Notes under the pieces: generated by a model
What the model was told of the DNA's origin: nothing
What the model saw: the letters and a program-made list of their open reading frames with translations, nothing else
The model's database searches: none
Program-made: the position numbers and the translations under genes
NCBI GenBank assembly: GCA_036245525.1
Contig: BTPG01000008.1
Span: 25,335,199-25,399,198, forward strand
DNA length: 64,000 nucleotides
Reading direction: 5' to 3'
DNA from: Semisulcospira habei
Lineage: Eukaryota > Mollusca > Gastropoda > Semisulcospiridae
Shown: piece after piece, positions 43,552-53,839 of the stretch
Position numbering within the stretch: position 1 is the first letter of the stretch
Layout of the letters: the number at the start of each line of letters is the position of its first letter

Positions 43552-44345
43552 ACACGCGACCTGTCAGTGACCTCATTAACCACCCTCCTGCTTCCGTCCC
43601 CCACCATGGAACGAAAATCCGGTAAGTGATACTTACTGTAGGCATGCTGACCCTTATGCATGCAAGTGTGTTTCGTTGGGAAAAGTTACGTCTTCGTGTT
43701 ATGGCTGTGGGAACTTTGTCAATTTCACAACAAACACCGACATCAACAAATTCGCGTTCCCTTTATTTTTACCATAACCTGCTACACAAGTGTAAGTCGT
43801 AATGTTGTCATGTTTGGTATCAGTGTGTAGGTGAGAATTTCAACTTTTGAACGATGTTGCTTCCACAACAGTCACTTCAGGCAGATTTGTGTTATGAATA
43901 GAAACCAGTAGGTAGCGGCAGAGCGCCGGTCACACCGTGTACCGCACAACACGCGACCTGTCAGTGACCTCATTAACCACCCTCCTGCTTCCGTCCCCCA
44001 CCATGGAACGAAAATCCGGTAAGTGATACTTACTGTAGGCATGCTGACCCTTATGCATGCAAGTGTGTTTCGTTGGGAAAAGTTACGTCTTCGTGTTATG
44101 GCTGTGGGAACTTTGTCAATTTCACAACAAACACCGACATCATACATCAACAAATTCGCGTTCCCTTTATTTTCATCATAACCTGCTACACAAGTGTAAG
44201 TCGTAATGTTGTCATGTTTGGTATCTGTGTGTAGGTGAGAATTTCAACTTTTGAACGATGTTGCTTCCACAACAGTCACTTTAGGCAGAGATGTGTTATG
44301 AATACAAACCAGTAGGTAGTTGTTATAGCGGCAGAGCGCCGGTCA
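43552..44345. repeat. Direct duplication of about 397 bp in the right end
   Basis: Two copies, at about 43552-43948 and 43949-44345, each starting near ACACGCGACCTGTCAGTGAC and running to the GAGCGCCGGTCACAC region. The left terminal repeat has one copy, so the duplication arose in this right end. Confidence 0.85.
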
Positions 44346-44495
44346 CACTGTAGAGCCGTGTGTACCCCACAGTACCAAATGTGATATAAATAGAATGAGC
44401 GGGTGAGAGTGGAATGTGACCTCGCGGCGCCTTATCTCTCTGGCAGCTGGAAGCGAACTAAGTGCTAGGCGCCAGCACTGGCTGGTAAAGCCGTG
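43955..44495 (+). repeat. N-RAG-TP-like right terminal inverted repeat
   Basis: Reverse complement of 39849-40390, with small differences. It ends GGTAAAGCCGTG. Confidence 0.88.
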
Positions 44496-44583
44496 ATACC
44501 ATCGGTAATGTGTTTTGAGGAAACAAATGAATTTTTCTTTAAAATGAATTTTAAAAAAAAAATACTTACCGATGGTATTACTC
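44496..44583 (+). repeat. DIRS-E internal complementary region, right piece
   Basis: Continues ATACCATCGGTAATGTGTTT, GAGGAAACAAATGAATTTTT, then CTTACCGATGGTATTAC. Confidence 0.85.
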
Positions 44584-44623
44584 GAAGGTCCCTCCCACCT
44601 GCCCCGCTTGCCGCCAGTTCGCT

Positions 44624-44849
44624 GAGAAACTAAACTGAGGTTTATCAGGTGAGCTCGCACCGGATGGGGTGTAAGGGAGGCTACTCGGGTTACTGCCTGT
44701 ACTATGGTGCCCCTCACCTACCAACACTCCCTTATACGGACACAACCAAATTTTGGCTAAAATTAGGCTAGCTAGGTAACGTTTTCCTATTAGTAACACC
44801 ATCGGTAAGTATTTTTTGAAAAAATTCATTTTAAAGAAAAATTCATTTT
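44624..44849 (+). repeat. DIRS-E right inverted terminal repeat
   Basis: Uninterrupted partner of the left repeat. It contains TTGGCTAAAATTAGGCTAGC and ends TTTTAAAGAAAAATTCATTTT-like. Confidence 0.86.
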
Positions 44850-45397
44850 GAACATGGAACGCAGTGCAACGCTTTCAATAGCATGCACATGATATAGGTG
44901 GGCAAGCCTCAAACTCTGACAGTCAAGTAACAAGACAAACATTATGTTCTCTAGTTATGCTAAGCTAACTGCAGAATGTATTTTGGGCGTAAAGCGTTGT
45001 ATGTGTATGTATGTAAACACGTGAATCTTCGATGTTCATGTGAGTACAAGCTTGAAAATAAAGAAAACGTACCAGGCCTCTCAATATTACTGTGATATAT
45101 AATGTTCTCAATTGATGCAGAGTACCAAACATGTCAATGTTATACATGAATTGACACAGTGCTCGCCCTCTCTCGCTCTTTTTCTCGGACAAATACATGA
45201 ATTGACACAGTGCTCGCCCTCTCTCGCTCTTTTTCTCTGACAATTTGATTTAAGAAGACAGTCTCTAACTTTCTTGTGATGTCAGTGAGCATATTGTGCA
45301 AAACGTGAGAAAATGCAACAAGCTCTTACAGAAGAGATTTTGTGGGCATGGGTCATTCCATCTTGTTTTTAAGTCCCTTCTATTTAAAGAAGGGACT
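44850..45397. other. SUZ12 intron between DIRS-E and DIRS-F
   Basis: AT-rich intron. A unit of about 42 bp with ATGAATTGACACAGTGCTCG and CCCTCTCTCGCTCTTTTTCT occurs twice in tandem (about 45146-45237). A small hairpin, AAGTCCCTTCT/AGAAGGGACTT, lies next to DIRS-F. No exon was recognised. Confidence 0.55.
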
Positions 45398-45597
45398 TTT
45401 GTTTCCTCAAAACACATTACCAATGACATTACTGTTAGGAATACTGATCTAGCTAGCCTAATTTTATCCAAAATTGTTGTGTGCCTACATGGCAGGGGAG
45501 GCAACAAGGGGCGCTATAAGCTAGGCAGTACCCTGGGTAGCCTCCCTTCCATCCTCATCTGGGCATGCACCCACTGGAATTGCCATTCTGTTTCTTA
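45398..45597 (+). repeat. DIRS-F left inverted terminal repeat
   Basis: Starts TTTGTTTCCTCAAAACACAT. The partner is at 50773-50991. Confidence 0.85.
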
Positions 45598-48149
45598 GCT
45601 TAGCCATGGAAGGTTGTGTGCCTACTCTCTACGTCTGGACTTCGTATAGTGTGACCGGTTTTGTGGCTTGGGACTTGTGACTTGAGCTCTTACGTCGTGC
45701 TCTGTGCTCCCTCTCGGATTATACTTCGTTTGGGCTCCCTAGCGGCGGAGTTTCTGTGTTCAGTGGACTTGTACTGTTCCTGAGACTTGGTTTACCGATG
45801 AGCGACCGGTCGGCATGGGTGACACTACTCCACGTTTGGTCCCTACTGGTCGTGTAGCGGATTCGGTTTTGAAACTCGTACACGCGATCGCATTGGTGCG
45901 TGGTGGCCTCGAGGAGCCACGCTCGCTTCAGTGGAGGAGACACCTCGGATACTCACGAATTGGGACGCACGCGCGGATCTGGAGCCTAGGGCTACAGCCG
46001 GAGGGTTCGTCAGCTTGCTGGGTTTATGAGACACCGAACCTGGCCAACATAGTACTCCGACAACAGTGTTAGTCAACTCGCTGGTAAAACAGTACACCGA
46101 GTTTGGCCAACACCGGACGTGTACAGTGTTCGTCAGCTCGCTGAATACCACCGAGTCTGGCCAACAATGTCCGATGGACCGCCACGCGTCTGCGCCCGTG
46201 AGTCAATCCAAGCAAAGCGCAAGTTGTCTGATACAGAGGTCAGTAAAATTGTTACTTACTAAGCTTGTAACTGCCCTCTGGGCACAGGTGCTTAGAGATG
46301 AGTCGGGTATTCAGCGGTGGGTCCACGAATGACTCAGTGGTCTGGCAAACAAACAAGAGGAGTGAGTTGTGCACATAAAACCTAGACTGTAATCACCTCT
46401 GGGACATCTCAAAAGAAAAAATGAGAATGAATAAAAGAATCCGGCATCGTGGGGACGGAGCTACCATTCAGCTAGTTTGCGGCGATATAAAGTGCCAGAC
46501 GGTCGTCCGAGCGTTGCCCTCGTTTACGATCCTTGACAGGCCTCCACGCTCGCAGACTGCTACCAGGGACCAGGATGCCCCCCGACACCCTAGGCCTTCC
46601 GTCACGGGGGGGGGTGCGGCTTCCGTTTGCCGTCGTGCCTCGCCGCCTCGCTCGCCGCGTGGATTGTTGCTGAGTTAGCCGTGGTGCAGGTCACGCCGTC
46701 GACGACCCGCTGCCACGTTTTGACACCATTCCAGGCGGGGTTCCCACTCTCGGCTACCACGCTCTCACCTACGCAGCCTTTCCCCATGGCGCCCCCAGTC
46801 GTCTCATCACAGCGCAGTTTCAGCGCTGCCTTCTGCACGGGACTCGCTATCGGCTCACCCCTTACGCCTCCGTTCTCAAGGATGAGATTCCCGCCCAGCG
46901 CGACGGTGTCTCGACGGGACGCCTTAGCGACGCTTCCAGTGAAAGAGAAGAGACAATTTCCTACCGCGTGCCAGTAAGAGTGGTGGAGGAAGATGCTCTC
47001 AGTCGGGCCCTTGAGGGCTCTGGTTCGGCGTTGCTTCGCGACGACATCTCCGAAGCTGCCAGGCGGAGGACCAGCACTCAGTTTGCCACCTAGGCAGGGA
47101 GTCCCTGACAGATATCAGCGGGTTAGCAACGAGTGAACACGCAGGCAGATACATCGGCTGGTGGGAGTGATGGCGGTGCAGCTAGTACTCGCCAGCGGCA
47201 GCGCTAAGAGTGTTACTACACCCGGCTGCCTTCCAACTCCTCTACTCGTGTGAGGAGACTCTGATGATCGGCCGGTCCTCCTCTATTGGGACAGGAAGCG
47301 GTTTCCTCTGTCGCCTCCAGACCGGGCCACAAGCCTGGGCCGTGGATGGGCTCCTTTGAGGAACGGACTCCTAGCGTAGACAACCACCTTTGCAATGGCC
47401 CCGGTTGGCCCGTTCACCGAAGTTGCGCCGTTCGGGGCAGTTATTTATTGGTTGGATAACCGCCTGGGAACAACAGGTATGGTGGAAGTCATCTTAACCC
47501 TTATCCTGTCCACCAGAGGGTGACATGTTCGAATAAGAATAGTTAAAGGGTAGAGCTGGAGTGGCTTGACGCTGCTAGGCTTCACACTAATCTGGCCTAG
47601 CCTTCCATTAAGGCCTGGGGCTGTATTCTTATTTTTTTTCTATAGTAACCTGTGTATGGCAGGGCACATTTTGAAGCTGTTAGCCTCAGGCTGATATGGG
47701 TTAAGATGCGGCAGCCCGCTCCCCCCTCAGGACAGGTACCTAGGCGCTCCACAAGCTCAGGAATGGCATGGTGAGTAGGCCTTTGATGACCGTAACGCTG
47801 GATCACTGTCCTTGGAGACACACGACGAATCCTGCCTCAGCTCCGCGGCCGAGTAGATCGCAACCCTGGCGGCAACTGGTTGTACAGTCACAGAGCCGCT
47901 GGCGCGGCACGCTGGGAGATGGACAGTCAACCCTCGCACCAAGAAGCTTCTTGGGTGCGACAGTGGATGCGTTGCAGCAACTCAGGAGTCGCTGACAGTA
48001 CGGATACAGGGAAGAGTGGTGAGTACTACAGACCTGTGGTGCAGAGGAGCATTTCTCTCCATAGACTGGGCTAACCGAGTTCATCTAGGGGTTCCAGGCA
48101 GAGACTACACAATGAAGTTGCTGCTTTGTTTCGGAAGGTCGCCGCGGAG
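45598..48149 (+). pseudogene. DIRS-F gag-region remnant with tandem repeats
   Basis: Occupies the place of gag but no cysteine motif or FRDLTEAF block is readable. A repeated CACCGAG-CTGGCCAACA and GTCAGCTCGCTG motif (unit about 55-60 bp) occurs at about 46000-46170, similar in position to the gag repeats of DIRS-D and -E. The stretch 47400-47700 is AT-richer. A weak gag-like end may lie near 48060-48120. No function can be assigned. Confidence 0.4.
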
Positions 48150-48760
48150 GTGGTATCGCGACAGCCTTCTACAGCCGCCTCTTCGTGGTTCCCAAGCTGG
48201 GCGGCTAGTGGCGTCCCGTCTTCAACCTGTCCGCCCTACACAAGTTTATCTTCACCCGCCTTTCGCATGAAGACTGCTTGAGCGCCTCGCGCCGCTGGGC
48301 AGCCTATGGACTTTGCCGTCAGCCTAGACCTGTTGGATGCTTATCCCCACGTCTCCATGTACCCCACCTCAGGATGTTACCTGCGCTTCGCCTTCAGTGA
48401 TGTGGGCTACCAGTTCGGTTTCTACCCGTCGGCCTCGGCCTCAGCCCCTGGGGGTTCACCCGCTTCATGGACGCCGTTGTTGCCAGGGCCAGACGGATGT
48501 CCTCGAGTCCTCCGTCGAACTTTCTGGACCAGGTCCTCTCTTGCAGAACCAGTTGGCGGCGGATCAAGATGCGCTGCTAGATCTGCTTGACAGACTCGGC
48601 TTCCTGCTCATCGTGGGCACATCCGACCTTGGGCCGTCCCGCCATTTCGTTCATCTGGGGATGGTTTCTCACCGAGCTCAACGAGGTGAAGTTACCGGAG
48701 CCACGCTTTCAGGAGTTGGCGAACCTGACTTTGGACGGTGATGGTCTCCAACAGAGGGTG
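48150..48760 (+). pseudogene. DIRS-F reverse transcriptase fragments
   Basis: A stop-containing form of the SRLFVVPK-GG-WRP motif at about 48175-48220, then QPMDFAVSLDLLDAYPHVSM and GCYLRFAFSDVGYQFGF. The region where YLDD is expected (about 48510) is out of frame and not clearly readable. LGFLLIVGTSDLGPSRHFVH follows. Confidence 0.75.
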
Positions 48761-49330
48761 GCTTCAGCTTCTGGGCCTGATGAGTGCGGCAGCAGACTTA
48801 CTCCCCCTTGGCTGTCTCTACTACTGCTCGCTTCAGCTGCACCTTCTCCTGCGCTGGTGACCTCGAGGCTCCTGTGCCGGTTCTACCGATGCTCCTTCCA
48901 CATCTCCTTCGTTGGGCGGAGCCTGGCTGGTTCGTGACAGGAGTTCCCTTCTACTCGCCTCCTCTGATGTTCGTCGCGGCCTCTGGCACCTGACCCCCGG
49001 ACCTCGCGGTACAGCACATCAACTGGTTAGAACTGAAGGCGTTCTGGCAAGCACTCAGAGTGTGGGACGTCTACGTCACCAGGAGCTGCTCGTCCTTTCG
49101 GACAACCCCACGGGGGTCACCTACATCCAGAAGCAGGGTGGGACGCTCTTCCCGCCCGTCGGCATCCTTCTCTACCAGCTGTTCCGGTGTTGCAAAGATC
49201 CCGGCATTCTCTCCAAGCCAAACATCCTGGGCCATCTCGATGTCCTAGCCATTTCCCTCTCACGACGCGGTCAGCTTCTACACACTGTGTGGACCCTCCG
49301 GCTGGACATTTTCAGTTGATCTGCACCCTT
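48761..49330 (+). pseudogene. DIRS-F RNase H fragments
   Basis: INWLELKAFWQ-like and then LVLSDNPTGVTYIQKQGGTL (in one frame) and GHLDVLAISLSRRGQ are visible. The TDAS-GWG block near 48960 is degraded, and the last aspartate is changed (LAIS for LADS). Confidence 0.7.
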
Positions 49331-50520
49331 TGGGAGACCTCATGATCGACCTCTTCACGACGAGGTGGATTCACCAGCTTCCTCTCTTCGTCTCCCCCAT
49401 GCCAGTTCCACTAGCCTCGGCATTTGACGCTCTATCCATTTCCTAGGACGGCCTCGTCGCGTACGCCTATCCACCGACGGTTCTCGTTACCAAGGTCATG
49501 CTCAAGCTCAAGATTGCAACGTAGTCCTGTTCCTGGTGGCTCCCTTCGGCTGTACCAGGTCTTGCACCACCGACCTCCTGAACATCGCCGCAGCCCCCCC
49601 GCTGCGGCTACACACCCCGCGCACGGTGCTCAAGCGTCTGGCCCTCCACTCACTCGCACCACGATGGGACCTACCCTGGTTGCGGACGTGGTTCAACTCT
49701 AGCCACTTCGAACCACTTCAGTTGGCGCGGTCACCGGATGTGACGCGGAAGACACGCTTCCTACTGGCTCTCGCCACGGCGGCCAGGGTCAGCGAGCTAC
49801 ACACCTTTCTGCGCGTCCATCATGCCCACAGTTCCAAACGGACGGCTCTGGGCAACTGCTGTCTGACCCGGCTCTCCTAGCCAAGACCCCTTCTCCATTG
49901 GCTGCCCAGCAGATGGTCACCGTCCAGCCCTTGAGGAGTCCAGGCTCTACCCGAGAATCCAGACAACAGGACCAGGTGAGAGCCTTACATATGTTCCTGC
50001 GGCGGACTGAGCCGCTACGCAGGGGACGCACCTGCGTTTTCCTCCCTCTGTCCCCAGGTAGAAATGACATCTCGGCCCAGACGATATCCTCCTGGCTCCG
50101 AGGGGTGATACACTCCGCCTACCAAGATCTCTCCCCTGATACAGCCAAACGAATGAACATCAGGACGCACGAGGTCAGAGCCATGACCGCTAGCCTAGCG
50201 CTCGACCGCAGTTGCGCGGTCACAGATATCATGATGACCGTGGAATGTCGAGCACAGTTGACGACCGGGCTCTGATGGGTGATGATACACTCCGCCTACC
50301 AGGACCTCATCCCTGATACAGCCAAATGCATGAACATCAGGGCACATGAGGTCAGAAGCCATCGCCACAAGCTCACATTCGACCGCAACAGCGCAGTCAA
50401 GACTTGGTGGCGGCAGTGGGCTGGCGATCAGTCGACCCTCGCCTGATTCTACCTGAGGGACCTCTCCAGCCAGCGCGAGAACATATTGCTGGTGGGAGAA
50501 TTTACGGCGGCACAACACTC
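49331..50520 (+). pseudogene. DIRS-F linker and tyrosine recombinase with duplicated catalytic block
   Basis: Linker pieces (DLFTTRWIHQLPLFVSP, AYAYPPTVLVTK) run into RKTRFLLALATAARVSELHT with the first arginine (about 49745-49805), HMFLRRTEPLRRGRTCVFLP, DISAQTISSWLRGVIHSAYQ and a THEVRAMTASLALDR block with HxxR. A second, divergent copy of the VIHSAYQ-HEVR segment follows at about 50278-50400. The start of the recombinase (ARGFS block) seems deleted. The tyrosine region appears as FYLRDLSSQRE (about 50448-50480). Confidence 0.75.
50103..50400. repeat. Duplicated recombinase segment in DIRS-F
   Basis: Two diverged direct copies, both with GATACACTCCGCCTACCA, CCTGATACAGCCAAA and ATGAACATCAGG. 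The first starts near 50103 and the second near 50278. Confidence 0.75.
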
Positions 50521-50650
50521 CCTCCCGGCACCCCAGGTGCCACAGGTATCTTAGCTAAAATTATTGAGAGGTTGTACCAGGGAGGGTGGGTCTCGATATT
50601 ATCCAGGGGTTAGGGGCGTTCTAAGCTGCACCCACCTCCTCTTCGATATT

Positions 50651-50733
50651 CTTCCTAACAGTAATGTCATCGGTAATGTGTTTTGAGGAAACAAATGAAT
50701 TTTTTTTTAAAAAAACCTATCGATGACATTACT
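50651..50733 (+). repeat. DIRS-F internal complementary region
   Basis: Joined-ends segment AATGTCATCGGTAATGTGTT, GAGGAAACAAATGAATTTTT, then a shortened right part CCTATCGATGACATTAC. About 15 bp of the second half are lost compared with other copies. Confidence 0.82.
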
Positions 50734-50772
50734 CGGATGACCCTCCCGCCTGCCCCGCTGCCACTGGCTTGC

Positions 50773-50991
50773 TCAGAAACAGAATGGCGATTCCGGTGGG
50801 GGCGTGCCCGGATGATGATGGAAGGGAGGCTACCCAGGGTACTGCCTAGCTTATAGCGCCCCTTGTTGCCTCCCCTGCCATGTAGGCACACAACAATTTT
50901 GGCTAAAATTAGGACCTAGATCAGTATTTCTAACAGTAATGTCATCAGTAAGTATTTTTCAAAAAAATGCATTTTAGAAAAAAATTCATTT
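50773..50991 (+). repeat. DIRS-F right inverted terminal repeat
   Basis: Reverse complement of 45398-45597, ending TTTTAGAAAAAAATTCATTTT-like. Confidence 0.85.
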
Positions 50992-52255
50992 TAGGATGGG
51001 TTGCGGTGGGGCGAATTTAATAAGCATGTCCATGATGTCAAAGACGGGCAGACCTAATCCTATGACAACTGAAATAACAAGATAAAAATTACAGTCTAGT
51101 TATGCCAACCTCGCTGCTGAACGTACATTTGATGCAAAGCGCCATATGTGTGTGCGTATGTATGTAAACACAAGAATCTCCGATATTGCTGTACGCACAA
51201 GCTTGAAACTTGGCGAAATATTTTCTCTGAAGGGTGGCTAAGAGAGCCACCGAGCATTTTGGAAACGGGATGTCTCCTAAAAAGACAGTTTATAGAAAGT
51301 CGGTTGACCCAGATTAGAGTCCGTAATTTTTGTCATATTTACTTGAAAAGATATACAGCTGGCTAACGAACTCATCCAATGTCTTTCTCCAAACTAGCTA
51401 TATCCAAAATTTCAACTTCTTCAGTAAAAGTTAATTCTTTTCAGAAAAAATTAAAACAGTATTAAGCCTTGACTTCTGAAGAAAGTCGGACAGTGGTGGT
51501 GACGTAAAAGAAGCAACTCCGTCACCACGCAGACATTGACGCAATACTCTAAATATGACGTAATTCTTTCTCTCGCACGCGCTTTCTCTCTTTCTCTCAC
51601 ATACTCATGCGTGCATCTCTAAGAGGCATAGATCTTCAAGCACCCTCCAGGCGTATGAGGATCTATGCCTCTTGTCTCGCACGCACACAGACACACACAT
51701 CGACGTGCTTTCAGAAGAGCATGCAGGTGTACTTAGTGTATCATGCAGCTAGATAAAGTCAAACTGATTTCATACAAATTATATAGCAAGATTGAAATCG
51801 TACTGTGAAATTCTAGTTTTGTCACCATTTTCTCAAGTCTTGAAACGAAAGTGAAACTTTTATCACGCTAAATGTAAAAACCAAAAATACGTAACGATAA
51901 ATGATGTTTGACAAACCAATGACGCTTATGCACTGCACCCCTTTTAGAATTCACTGTGGCGCATTTGCAGATCTGCTAGGCTTTTTCAAGAGGAGATATT
52001 TCAACATCAGAATTAGGTCAAAGATGAAAGGTAGAAAGAGACCTTTGACAGCGAGGGCAGCTTGCATATAGAAGTGACTTTGTGGGTTATGGGTTTATCC
52101 CATCTTATTATGTATTTAGTTTACCGTACAGCATTTTCAAAGTGCTCGCCAGTAAGTTTCACAGCTAAACTTGTCAGATTTAAAGGGAAAGTTCTTTTGT
52201 GAGACTACTCATGATCCCAGTCTATATAATTTTTTTCTTTTTTCCTCTGTTTTAG
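50992..52255. other. Last SUZ12 intron, 3' part
   Basis: AT-rich intron. A hairpin repeat at 51621-51673 has arms AAGAGGCATAGATCTTCA and ATCTATGCCTCTT. The intron ends with TTTTTTTCTTTTTTCCTCTG then TTTTAG. No exon or gene was recognised in it. Confidence 0.55.
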
Positions 52256-52457
52256 CTACATTGCAGACTGTCAGATTCCAAAGGCATGTTTCACATTTGT
52301 TGAGGAGCATGGGAGGGAGATTCTGGAGAAAAACCTCAAGCGCAATTTTCTTGTCCATCTCGTCAACATGTTCGATTTCAGCCTGATCCGCCCGGAAGTT
52401 GTGCAGAGAGCCTATGCTATGCTTGAAAACCTCAGAGATTCTTTGGGACTTGCTTGA
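52256..52457 (+). CDS. SUZ12: SUZ12 terminal coding exon
   Basis: Reads DYIADCQIPKACFTFVEEHG, REILEKNLKRNFLVHLVNMF, DFSLIRPEVVQRAYAMLENL and ends RDSLGLA with TGA. It matches the end of the VEFS region ([20 protein letters not shown] and [20 protein letters not shown] in vertebrates). The protein stops soon after; the longer vertebrate C-terminal tail is absent, as is common in invertebrates. Both exon borders keep the frame. Confidence 0.95.
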
Positions 52458-52600
52458 TGAATATTTCTGATAGGCACCATCTGCTCATTTGTTCATGTCA
52501 TAACCAGAATGACGTTGGAAAACCTCATTGTCATCTTGGGATCTCCCCTGTCCCTTGTGTACATGCAGCCATGGGCACTATTCACAGTACCTGCAGGGTT

Positions 52601-52606
52601 AATAAA
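52601..52606 (+). terminator. Candidate SUZ12 poly(A) signal
   Basis: AATAAA about 145 nt after the SUZ12 stop codon, followed by a GT-rich stretch (TGTGTGTGCTGG), as expected for cleavage and polyadenylation. Confidence 0.55.
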
Positions 52607-52609
52607 TAT

Positions 52610-53000
52610 GTGTGTGCTGGTCTGTGATATTGGACCTTATGGCCTTGAGTCCTAAGGTCTAAAATCATAGATGCACATATCTTCTTAGACACAATACATT
52701 TGCCTGGAGGAATACGTTTTTTTGCTGAGCAACAAATGAAGGGGAGACAGTGGTAGATAGTTTCAAAAATTCAGTACATGTGTTTTTTATGTTAGCAAAC
52801 GAATGATCATTTTCAAATGCAATGAATACTGTAGTCGTTATAAGGTTAAGGTGTTTCTTTTTTCAGCTCAGCAGCATGTGGTGTTGAAAACAAGTGTGTG
52901 GCCACAGCAGCTTGTGGTGTTGAAAACAAGTATGTGACCAACCCATGGTATAAGTTTGCAGCATAGTTGTGTGCTGGTTTGTTGTTAGCTCACTGCTGGT
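52610..53000. other. Intergenic sequence downstream of SUZ12
   Basis: AT-rich. A short near-duplicate unit (CAGCATGTGGTGTTGAAAAC and CAGCTTGTGGTGTTGAAAAC) lies at 52868-52930. Nothing else was recognised. Confidence 0.5.
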
Positions 53001-53610
53001 TTGTTATTGGCTCACATGTGATAGTAAAAGTGAGTCTTAGTACAGGGCCATTTATCATCTGTCTGTTGTCCATCAGCCATGGCGTGTTGTGCATGGCAAA
53101 CTTTAATGTTGGCATTTTCTTGGAGACTATTTAAAGCAAAATCTTAAAAGTTGGCCCAAGTATACTTTGCAATAAGACCTTTCTAAACATACTAATTTCT
53201 GAGACCTTTCTCAAAGGTCAGTCACAGGGGGGTCCAGAAATAAACAACCATATTTTGACAATTAATTTTTTTTCTCAGATACTGTTTGCAACTTCAAACT
53301 CAAACTTGGTACATAGATACCTGATGTAAAGGCCTTTCTATGTATACTAATTTGGATGACCCCTGGGAAGGTCAAGGGTCATAGGAGCTTGGCAAATGTG
53401 GGAAAATAGCCAGTTTTTGAACTTAAGTTTATTATCAAAGCTTTTGCAAACTGTTCAATCAAATTTGACACAAAGGAAGCTGACGATAATACCTTTCTAT
53501 GCATACCAATTCAGCTAACCTCTGGCAAATGTGTAGAGTCATATGGGGGGGGGGGGGGGGGGGGGGGGTGGGGGGGGGGTGACAGATGTGTGAATAATGC
53601 TATCTTTTGA
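53000..53610. repeat. Interspersed repeat, copy 1, with poly-G tract
   Basis: Shares ordered blocks with 63230-63950: ACTTTAATGTTGGCATTTTC, CCTTTCTAAACATACTAATT, AACTCAAACTTGGTACATAG and ACTAATTTGGATGACCCCT. A long poly-G run sits at about 53546-53579. It reads as a non-coding repeat; the class is not identified. Confidence 0.65.
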
Positions 53611-53753
53611 GAAAACATAGATTTAGCTGGTACAAAAGCTATTCCTTTACTTATGTTAACCCATATCATACTGAGGCTAAAAGCTTCAAATTTGTACACT
53701 GCCTTATGCAAGCTACATTATAGTACTTGCAGATAAAGATATAGACCAGTGGC

Positions 53754-53836
53754 TTTAGTTCAAGGGTGGTGCCAGAATAGCTTGGCGCCTAGAGGCGCCA
53801 AGCTATTCTGACACTACCCTTGAACTATTTTAGTCA
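53754..53836. repeat. Recurrent hairpin element (TTCAAGGGTGGTGCC family)
   Basis: Arms AGTTCAAGGGTGGTGCCAGA and, inverted, TTCTGACACTACCCTTGAAC around the centre CTTGGCGCCTAGAGGCGCCA. Confidence 0.8.
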
Positions 53837-53839
53837 AAC

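Larger units (their letters stand above)
39849..44495 (+). mobile_element. N-RAG-TP-like DNA transposon inserted in the ICR of DIRS-E
   Basis: 4.65 kb with inverted repeats of about 540 bp (39849-40390 and 43955-44495) ending CACGCCTTTACC / CACGGCTTTACC. A 5-bp target duplication is likely: ATAAC at 39844-39848 and ATACC at 44496-44500, one mismatch; uninterrupted DIRS copies read ATACC there. It encodes a RAG1-N-terminus-like zinc region followed by a large transposase-like protein, now broken. The element type (N-RAG-TP) was reported from Aplysia; assignment here rests on motif order seen by eye. Confidence 0.82.
31191..44849 (+). mobile_element. DIRS-E: DIRS-like element expanded by four insertions
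   Basis: Spans 13.7 kb of the large SUZ12 intron. Its own sequence is 31191-31244, 31705-33177, 36296-36428, 37968-39848 and 44501-44849. Insertions are a reversed LINE 3' fragment in the left ITR, a near full-length LINE and a DNA transposon in and after gag, and an N-RAG-TP-like transposon inside the ICR. RT was not recognised, so much of gag and RT was lost apart from the insertions. It retains ITRs, gag start, RNase H trace and recombinase. Confidence 0.87.
45398..50991 (+). mobile_element. DIRS-F: complete, heavily decayed DIRS-like retrotransposon
   Basis: 5.6 kb in the large SUZ12 intron, same strand. ITRs at 45398-45597 and 50773-50991, ICR at 50651-50733. The ITR shares CTAGCTAGCCTAATTTT with DIRS-E, so the two are close relatives. 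Gag is almost unrecognisable; RT, RNase H and recombinase survive as fragments in many frames. Confidence 0.85.
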
